Assembly: GCA_021299075.1 (NCBI GenBank)
Contig: JAJTFU010000154.1
Coordinates: 1 to 5,579 of the forward strand
Direction of reading: 5' to 3'
From: Novosphingobium sp.
Lineage (GTDB): Bacteria; Pseudomonadota; Alphaproteobacteria; Sphingomonadales; Sphingomonadaceae
Length of the DNA: 5,579 bases
Position 1 is the stretch's first letter, and every line of letters begins with the position of its first letter. A program made the translations under genes and the position numbers. Of the stretch, positions 1 to 4,300 are shown piece after piece. Below the pieces are notes generated by a model. It was not told where the DNA came from. It searched no databases and saw only the letters and a list, made by a program, of their open reading frames with translations.

Positions 1-9
1 GCTTGTGGT

Positions 10-270
10 TCAGCGACGAATGTCGCTGAGGCCGAGGTAGACGGAGTTGTAGGCCTTGCCGGCCTTGGAAGTCTTCGCCTTGACGAAGATCTTCCACTCC
101 TTGCCCTCGGGTGCTTCGAGGCCAAGGGCCTCGAGAAGGGATGCGTCGGCCTTGCCGACGAAGGGCAGCGCTTCGCTGCTGGTTTCGAAGATGGCACCGA
201 TGCTGTGGAACGCTTGTTCTTTGGCCTCGGTGGTCTCTTTCTTGGTGGGGGTGGTCTTGGTGTAGGCCAT
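10..270 (-). CDS. Small hypothetical phage protein, 86 aa
   Basis: Read leftward from ATG (268-270) to TGA (10-12). Codon use strongly favours C or G in third positions, as expected of a real gene in GC-rich DNA. Residues 1-19 are rich in Lys, Thr and Glu and look flexible. Residues 42-52 (ADASLLEALGL) look helical. Residues 57-81 (KEWKIFVKAKTSKAGKAYNS and on to VYLGL) look like two beta strands joined by a basic Lys/Gly turn. No signal peptide, membrane segment or cysteine is present. I do not recognise a family; a small nucleic-acid-binding role would fit the basic strands but is only a guess. The start sits at the inner edge of the 65-bp repeated element and has no Shine-Dalgarno sequence. 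Several perfect hairpins lie inside the coding sequence, one of them spanning the stop codon. Confidence 0.8.
   Translation of the reverse strand: MAYTKTTPTKKETTEAKEQAFHSIGAIFETSSEALPFVGKADASLLEALGLEAPEGKEWKIFVKAKTSKAGKAYNSVYLGLSDIRR
11..28 (-). other. Hairpin over the stop codon of the 86-aa gene
   Basis: A perfect 7-bp stem, CAGCGAC (11-17) and GTCGCTG (22-28), with a 4-base GAAT loop on the plus strand. It includes two bases of the leftward stop codon. There is no U-run after it in the leftward direction, so it is not a classical intrinsic terminator. It could stabilise the 3' end of the message. Confidence 0.6.
67..95. other. Bulged 11-bp hairpin inside the 86-aa gene
   Basis: GGAAG (67-71) pairs with CTTCC (91-95), T72 with A89, and CTTCG (73-77) with CGAAG (84-88). 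The loop is CCTTGA and T90 is bulged. It lies within codons for the beta-strand region of the protein. Confidence 0.5.
116..179. other. Three consecutive perfect 3-base-loop hairpins inside the 86-aa gene
   Basis: Three hairpins follow one another. TCGAGGCC (116-123)/GGCCTCGA (127-134) has an AAG loop. CGTCGGC (144-150)/GCCGACG (154-160) has a CTT loop. GCAGCG (165-170)/CGCTGC (174-179) has a CTT loop. All lie in one coding sequence and encode ordinary-looking residues (the first gives LEALGLEA). Three such stems in 64 bases are unlikely to come from codon choice alone. Confidence 0.6.
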
Positions 271-330
271 GGTCTGTGTCTGTAGGACACTGAATTGAGG
301 CCCCCGGGGAGGGCCTCTTGATGGCTCAGC
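266..330 (-). repeat. 65-bp stop-to-start intergenic element, copy 1
   Basis: Matches 546-610 at 62 of 65 positions; the differences are at 291, 318 and 325. In the leftward sense it starts at the stop codon of the 74-aa gene (GC-TGA) and ends just inside the start codon of the 86-aa gene. It holds a 7-bp GC hairpin (GAGGCCC 297-303, GGGCCTC 311-317) followed by a 5-bp hairpin (GTGTC 276-280, GACAC 286-290) a few bases before the ATG. No Shine-Dalgarno or sigma-70 box is visible. The layout suggests a terminator, promoter or translation-start element shared by several small genes, loosely like the start-associated sequences of cluster K mycobacteriophages. The function is inferred. Confidence 0.9.
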
Positions 331-550
331 GGTATGGACCTGCTCCGCCTGGATTTACGTAGTGATTAACGCAGTATTGGGGCTCTGCTACTACTGCGTA
401 GTAGGGGTCGCAATACGGCTTGTTAATGGTCTTATGCGGTTTCCGGTGCAGCTTTCGCTGCTCGGCCGCAAGCCTGCCGGCTTCCCTGCGTGCTATGGCC
501 TCTGCTTCGCAGTGGCCATAGCTGGTGAAGGGGTGCTGTGTGTTAGCCAT
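326..550 (-). CDS. Small hypothetical phage protein, 74 aa, Tyr/Cys-rich C-terminus
   Basis: Read leftward from ATG (548-550) to TGA (326-328). It is bracketed exactly by two copies of a 65-bp element: one supplies its start region and the other begins at its stop codon. Residues 12-38 form a probable charged helix with many Arg, Glu and Ala. Residues 45-74 are rich in Tyr and Pro, with Cys at 47 and 60 (a third Cys is at 14), and the protein ends GPYR. The three Cys and several His might bind a metal, but no spaced zinc-ribbon pattern is evident. I do not recognise a family. Codon use is less biased toward C/G thirds than in the neighbouring 86-aa gene, so it may be a younger or exchanged module. 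A 9+4-bp hairpin (492-522) and a 7-bp hairpin (388-404) lie inside it. Confidence 0.68.
   Translation of the reverse strand: MANTQHPFTSYGHCEAEAIARREAGRLAAEQRKLHRKPHKTINKPYCDPYYAVVAEPQYCVNHYVNPGGAGPYR
388..404. other. 7-bp hairpin with TGC loop inside the 74-aa gene
   Basis: CTACTAC (388-394) and GTAGTAG (398-404) pair perfectly around TGC. The stem is A/T-rich compared with the other hairpins in this region, so base composition alone does not account for it. Confidence 0.55.
492..522. other. 13-bp interrupted hairpin inside the 74-aa gene
   Basis: GCTATGGCC (492-500) pairs with GGCCATAGC (514-522). After a T/T mismatch (501 and 513), CTGC (502-505) pairs with GCAG (509-512) around loop TTC. 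This is among the longest inverted repeats in the window. It lies in the 5' third of the leftward 74-aa gene, where a stable mRNA fold could slow ribosomes. Confidence 0.65.
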
Positions 551-610
551 GGTCTGTGTCTGTAGGACACAGAATTGAGGCCCCCGGGGAGGGCCTCGTG
601 ATGGTTCAGC
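546..610 (-). repeat. 65-bp stop-to-start intergenic element, copy 2
   Basis: Second copy, exactly 280 bp from the first and in the same orientation. Its GC hairpin is GAGGCCC (577-583) with GGGCCTC (591-597). Its start-proximal hairpin is a perfect 7-bp stem (CTGTGTC 554-560, GACACAG 566-572), where copy 1 has a T/T mismatch inside the stem. It precedes the ATG of the 74-aa gene and begins, on its far side, at a TGA (606-608) that would close a 49-aa frame. Together with copy 1 it flanks the 74-aa gene as a direct repeat, so recombination between the copies could delete or duplicate that gene. Confidence 0.9.
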
Positions 611-636
611 CGATCGCGATCGTTCGCGTCGGCTGA
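606..636. other. 12-bp bulged hairpin at the stop of the 49-aa frame
   Basis: TCAGCCGA (606-613) pairs with TCGGCTGA (629-636). After bulged T614, CGCG (615-618) pairs with CGCG (625-628) around loop ATCGTT. The TGA of the leftward 49-aa frame is the outer edge of the stem, as in the hairpin over the stop of the 86-aa gene. Confidence 0.6.
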
Positions 637-755
637 TACTTGAACGAAAGGGCGTAGCCCTTCGGTACGGATGTGCAGCGGATGCTGCACTGTTGAGCAG
701 AAGCCAAAGGCTTCTGCGTGGTGATGGTGGTTGCCTGATAGTTGGTTGAGCGCAT
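606..755 (-). CDS. Possible 49-aa hypothetical protein
   Basis: An open frame read leftward from ATG (753-755) to TGA (606-608). The protein begins MRSTNYQATTITTQKPLASA and ends in RTIAIG; it is Thr/Gln-rich at the N-terminus, with Cys at 23 and 27 (CSIRC). The main support is positional. Its TGA falls at the same place in the repeated element (GC-TGA) as the stops of the two neighbouring leftward genes. Its start follows a degenerate copy of the element's GC core (769-784). Against it, the frame is short, has no Shine-Dalgarno sequence, and is made largely of five inverted repeats, so it could instead be a structured non-coding stretch. No family is recognised. Confidence 0.45.
   Translation of the reverse strand: MRSTNYQATTITTQKPLASAQQCSIRCTSVPKGYALSFKYQPTRTIAIG
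645..717. other. Run of three perfect or near-perfect hairpins
   Basis: Three stems lie in tandem. AAGGGC (648-653)/GCCCTT (657-662) has loop GTA and extends to 645-664 with one bulged A. GTGCAGC (673-679)/GCTGCAC (684-690) has loop GGAT. GCAGAAGCC (697-705)/GGCTTCTGC (709-717) is 9 bp with loop AAA. With 606-636 and 749-761 they make five tandem hairpins in about 155 bases. They could fold in RNA of either strand or in single-stranded DNA. Confidence 0.65.
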
Positions 756-761
756 GGCGCT
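749..761. other. 5-bp hairpin around the start of the 49-aa frame
   Basis: AGCGC (749-753) and GCGCT (757-761) pair around ATG. On the leftward strand the start codon of the 49-aa frame (753-755) spans the last stem base and two loop bases, so the fold could affect initiation if this frame is translated. The stem is short and could be chance. Confidence 0.35.
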
Positions 762-919
762 ATCTGTTGGCCCCCGGGGAGGGGTTTTTTACTAGGGGGT
801 GCCTGAGGAGGGGGGTGGAGGGGAGTCAGTCAGGTGTTTGCGGCGCTTTTTCCACGCGCACGCGAGGCCAGTACAACTGAACTAGCGGCATAACCTGTCG
901 TTAGCGACACTCCACTGCT
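756..919. other. Divergent intergenic region between leftward and rightward genes
   Basis: It contains the repeat-core hairpin with T6 (769-790), a G-rich stretch (795-823, with runs of 5, 6 and 4 G) that includes AGGAGG (806-811) and GGAGG (817-821), and a 5-bp hairpin (TGTCG 896-900, CGACA 905-909) 10 bases before the GTG at 920. A 19-codon frame, GTG 834 to TAA 891-893, follows the G-rich stretch and could be a leader peptide. Promoters for both directions should lie here, but I see no good -35/-10 pair or T7-type consensus. No canonical G-quadruplex is formed, because two of the gaps between G runs are about 10 bases. Confidence 0.6.
769..790 (+). terminator. GC hairpin plus T6, terminator-like; degenerate third copy of the repeat core
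   Basis: CCCC (771-774) pairs with GGGG (781-784) around loop CGGGGA, with two possible G-U pairs (769-770 with 785-786), followed by T6 (785-790). This is a short intrinsic-terminator shape for transcription moving rightward. The core CCCCCGGGGAGGG is identical to the hairpin core of the 65-bp elements, so it may also be their third member, serving the leftward 49-aa frame. No rightward gene lies upstream for it to terminate, so the terminator reading implies an antisense or structured transcript. Confidence 0.4.
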
Positions 920-1051
920 GTGAAGCCCAAAAAAACGGCCTCTGGCGGGCTCGTGAAACTTGAGTCCAAACCCAAGCGCACTCGCCAGGGTGATGGCCTT
1001 CACTCCAAGCCCTCGCACGGCCGCAAAAAATCCCGCGGTCAAGGCAAATGA
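920..1051 (+). CDS. 43-aa basic protein with TRQG...RGQGK pattern (cyanophage-type small protein)
   Basis: GTG (920-922) to TGA (1049-1051). The protein starts MKPKKTASGGLVKLESKPKR, continues TRQGDGLHSKPSHGRKK, and ends SRGQGK. It is extremely rich in Lys, Arg, Gly and Ser, with no hydrophobic core, and is probably disordered and nucleic-acid- or virion-associated. From memory, this TRQG-x-HSKP-x-HGRKK-x-RGQGK arrangement recurs in tiny uncharacterised proteins of cyanobacterial phages; I know of no proven function. The in-frame stop at 902-904 leaves GTG 920 as the only common start that keeps the KKTASGGLV segment, and GTG 953 is the alternative. No clear Shine-Dalgarno precedes it. Its TGA overlaps the ATG of the next gene (ATGA), suggesting translational coupling. 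Confidence 0.72.
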   Translation: MKPKKTASGGLVKLESKPKRTRQGDGLHSKPSHGRKKSRGQGK

Positions 1052-1278
1052 CACGCTTCGCTGGCGACAAACTCGCTGCTTCCGGTAAGGGCCGCAATCG
1101 CGCTATCGGCCAGCGCTCCCGCTACGCCTTCAAGGGCTTTGATCGCGACAATCGCCGCGTTCAATACCAAGCTCTCGACGAGCAATCCTCTGGTACTGCC
1201 CTGCGCGATGAAACTGTCGCCAAGCGCAAAGCCGCCGTAGAAGAAGCACGCCAGAAAGCCCTCTGGGCTCAGGGCTGA
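1048..1278 (+). CDS. 76-aa basic hypothetical protein
   Basis: ATG (1048-1050) to TGA (1276-1278), overlapping the preceding gene by four bases. Residues 1-38 are basic and Gly/Arg-rich (GKGRNRAIGQRSRYAFKGF and nearby). Residues 50-74 are a probable amphipathic charged helix (ALRDETVAKRKAAVEEARQK). There are no cysteines, signal peptide or membrane segment. I do not recognise a family. Its position between the TRQG/RGQGK protein and the giant frame suggests a small virion-associated or scaffold-like role, which is inference only. The start is supported by the ATGA overlap and a weak AAGG just upstream. Confidence 0.75.
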   Translation: MTRFAGDKLAASGKGRNRAIGQRSRYAFKGFDRDNRRVQYQALDEQSSGTALRDETVAKRKAAVEEARQKALWAQG

Positions 1279-1303
1279 AACGCCTCAATACCCTCGGCTC
1301 AGC

Positions 1304-1307
1304 AGGA
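1304..1307 (+). promoter_or_regulatory. Shine-Dalgarno AGGA deciding the GTG start at 1317
   Basis: AGGA lies nine bases before GTG (1317-1319). A TGA in the same frame at 1311-1313 rules out any earlier start. The nearby ATG at 1310 is only two bases from the AGGA and reads just 15 codons before a TGA, so GTG 1317 is the better start. Confidence 0.65.
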
Positions 1308-1316
1308 AAATGAGCG

Positions 1317-4300
1317 GTGCAGGTCTCCCCAGTCGACATCCAGGCCTGGGCCTCTGAGACCGGCGCTGAATACCCCAGCACGCCTGCTGAAAAAGCAGCC
1401 GTGCTCCCCGCTGTCATGGCCTGGAAGCAAGAGCAGCTTCAGGACGCCGCTGCCGCACGCGGTCAAAACGCCCTCAATGTCCCCCTCATGGCCGCCGCTG
1501 GTGCCGGCCTGGGTATTGCCGGTCTCGCTGCCTATCAGCACTTCCGTGCTCGTGGTCTTTCGCACGAACAAGCCCAAGCCGGCGCTGCCCAAACCCAGTC
1601 CGATGCCGTTCGGGCCACCACTCCAGCGCCAGAAGACGCCCCGCCAACGCCTTCCGAGCTCTATACCGGCAGCCTGGGCCGTGATCAGCAAGATTTCTCC
1701 TCTTCCGATACGCGCATCGTTCGAGCCAAAGGCAAGCGTCCCATCGGCGGCCAGGAAGCCATGGTGCCGCGCACCAACAGGCGCGGTCAGATCATCGATA
1801 ACGCCGCTCTTGCTGGTGCCACTCGCCAAGGCACTGCACAAGGTCGTCAGCGCGGTGAATACAACCTCAAGTCACCCTGGAACGATCCAGTCCTCGGCCC
1901 GCGCATGGCCGCGGCAGACACGGAAGAACGGCAGCGGCAGCTGATTGGCCGGCTCATGCAAGAAAATCCCGCTGTCGTTGACGATGTCATCGATGCCCTC
2001 GCCGCTCGCAGTGATCGCGCCCTGCCTATCGAGCGCGTTAAGTCTGCAAATGACTTGCCCGTTCGCGCGCTAGCAGTCGACGGCAATGTTTTCTGGCTCG
2101 AAGACACCCGCGAAACCGTCGTCACCCGCGGAGGCAAGTTCGTTTCGGCCTCGCCTGCTGGCGTTCGTCAGCGCATGGCGCCCACAGGTGCAGAGGCCTA
2201 CGGCTCGGACACAAGACAGGAAAACGAAAAGCTTGTTCAGACCCGACGCCAGTCAGGCCAAATGTTCCAGCCTGGCTGGTATCCAGACAAAGTCCTGATC
2301 GACGACAACGGGCAAGAGCTCGGTGATGACGACAACGGCGCTTACAGACTCGACAACGCGCATACCCGCGCTCTTGCCGAAGGCAAGCTGCTTGAGCAAC
2401 GCACCGCTCAAGCAGCCGCCCTGGAAAAGGCTGGTGATCTCGGCGCTGCTGCGCGCTTGCGCGCTCTTGGCGGTCGCATCACTGAAACCAACACAGTCAC
2501 GGCTGCGCCTGAGGCCGACTATCACCCCAAGTGGGAAACCGACAGTGATGGGTTCCGAAAAGTCGTTGATGGTCAGTTCGTGCCAGTCACAAGGCAGCGC
2601 AACGGCAGAACCGTCTCGGTGTTTGAGCGAGATCCTGGAAGTGACAACATCCGCTTGGATCAGGTGCTCTCCGACAAAGAAGATGCCTTGACCAAAGGCA
2701 TGATGGAGCCTTTGCCGGCGAGTCGTAGCAATCGTCGCAATGAAGACTATGGTTTCAGGGCAGCGCCTTTTTTTCTGGTCGACACGAAAACAGGTGCCGT
2801 TATCGAGCCAGAGCAGAAATTTACTGGAGAGGTTCGCACCGTAGTAGACGGCAGCGGCAACAAAATTTCTGTGCCTGTTGCCATGCCGTCTGAATACCCA
2901 AACACCTGGGTTGAAACCCCCCAGCAAAGGTTTGTTCCAAACGGCCAGACAAGAACAACTTGGGATCCAAATACGGAAACCTACAAGCAGGTGCCCCTCG
3001 GCAATTACGAAGTTGTTCTGGACAGCAACGGGGAAGTTGTCTGGAGTCGGCGTCCGGCAACGCCGCAAGACCTTGTGGTCATGTCACAGAACGAAGGTCC
3101 GTCTGGATCGCCTTATTACGGCAAGCCTGCCGCACAGGTAGCTTCTGCCATGGAGGCGTCTTCCTATGACTACAGCCGACCCGCTGATCCCGGCTCATAC
3201 GACGCCTTACTGGCGGATGGCTCTACTGGCCGCATTGAGCGTGCACCGTTCCAGCAAAGCGCCTACATCCTCAAAGAGCCGCAACACGCGCTTTCGAGAG
3301 CACTTGCCGCTAGCCATCACTTAACCACCGACACTGAAGGTAAAAGCCGCGCTGACATTTACGGGCTGTACGGCGTTGACCAACCCATGGTTGATCGCGC
3401 TCACGCTTTCCAGCGTGGCGATCTTGAGTTCCCTGCTCGCCGCGCTGGAAATGCCTTAGCCGCCCGTGCTGTTGGTGGACACACCAGCAAGGACTGGGCA
3501 ACGCAAGTGCTTTCCTCCATGGCGGTCACGCCACGGCCAGATGCCTGGCGTCTTGATGCCCTAGAGAAAGGAACCACACGCGAGCAATCAGCAGAGCTCG
3601 CCCGTGGCTGGCTCAACAGCAATCCCGGCATCGCTGAAACGCTCTCCAGCAACCTGCAGGGCGTGCCACTCGTCGAGCAGATCAACATCGTCCAAGAAGC
3701 GCTCTCGGATGCTGCTGTTGATTTCCCCAAAGCCGTTCAGTGGGCCGCGCAGCAACAGCCAGAACTGGCTGAGCGTGCCAGGCTTGGCGGTTCAGGCAGC
3801 TTTGGTTTTGAGCAGTTCCAAAAGTCCTATGTCCGCAAGGCAGTCCTCGGCGCTGTTGCACAGCTGAAAAACGCTGGTGGTGACGCCGCACCTGAAGTGA
3901 TGCTCCCCGCTGCTGTCTCCGAACTACTGGCTAACGAGGCCCGCGTTCACAACCCGGAAAATCCCAACATTGCCGGTGCCATCAATCGCCGCATCGGTGG
4001 CACCACCGATCCGATCGAAGCGCTCTGGAAATTGGACGGCATCCTCTCTGATGCTGCATCCGACAAGCTCAACGAGGGCTACACCAATGGCTCTCTCCTT
4101 GCTGAAGGGTTCTTCAAGGCAGCCAGCCCGGGCGACGGTTCTCGCGTTGGCGCCATGAAGGAACGCTTTGGTGGTCGCACCAATGACGCCTACTTCAGTT
4201 CACCCCAAATCGGGCCGACACCTCACGAGCCGATGGCGTCCCGCATGCCCATCCGCATTGGCTTCAGCTCCAATGTCCCTGGCGCCGGCGCTGCTCTCAA

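Noticed and set aside
266..610. CRISPR array or tRNA-flanking repeats
   Set aside because: Only two copies exist, 280 bp apart with a gene between them. There are no short regular spacers and no cloverleaf.
608..628. Cyanobacterial HIP1 octamer (GCGATCGC) as host evidence
   Set aside because: The sequence CGATCGCGATCG contains overlapping parts but no exact GCGATCGC, so it does not support the host assignment.
493..690. A 65-codon leftward frame overlapping the repeat and the 74-aa gene
   Set aside because: It runs through the whole repeated element and overlaps a better frame. Its boundaries do not match the stop-to-start layout shared by the other leftward genes.
795..823. G-quadruplex
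   Set aside because: The G runs are separated by gaps of about 10 bases on one side, so no canonical four-run motif with short loops is present.
1310..1357. ATG at 1310 as the start of the giant gene
   Set aside because: It is in another frame and meets TGA after 15 codons. It is also too close to the AGGA site.
1299..1841. A 180-codon leftward open frame opposite the start of the giant gene
   Set aside because: It is antisense to the well-supported rightward frame, has a Gly/Ser/Arg composition typical of reverse-strand shadows in GC-rich coding DNA, and has no matching neighbour.
2253..3068. A 271-codon leftward open frame inside the giant gene
   Set aside because: The rightward frame continues through it without interruption for 1421 codons. 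The leftward product shows no domain and unusual Cys/Trp/Arg use, so it is a shadow.
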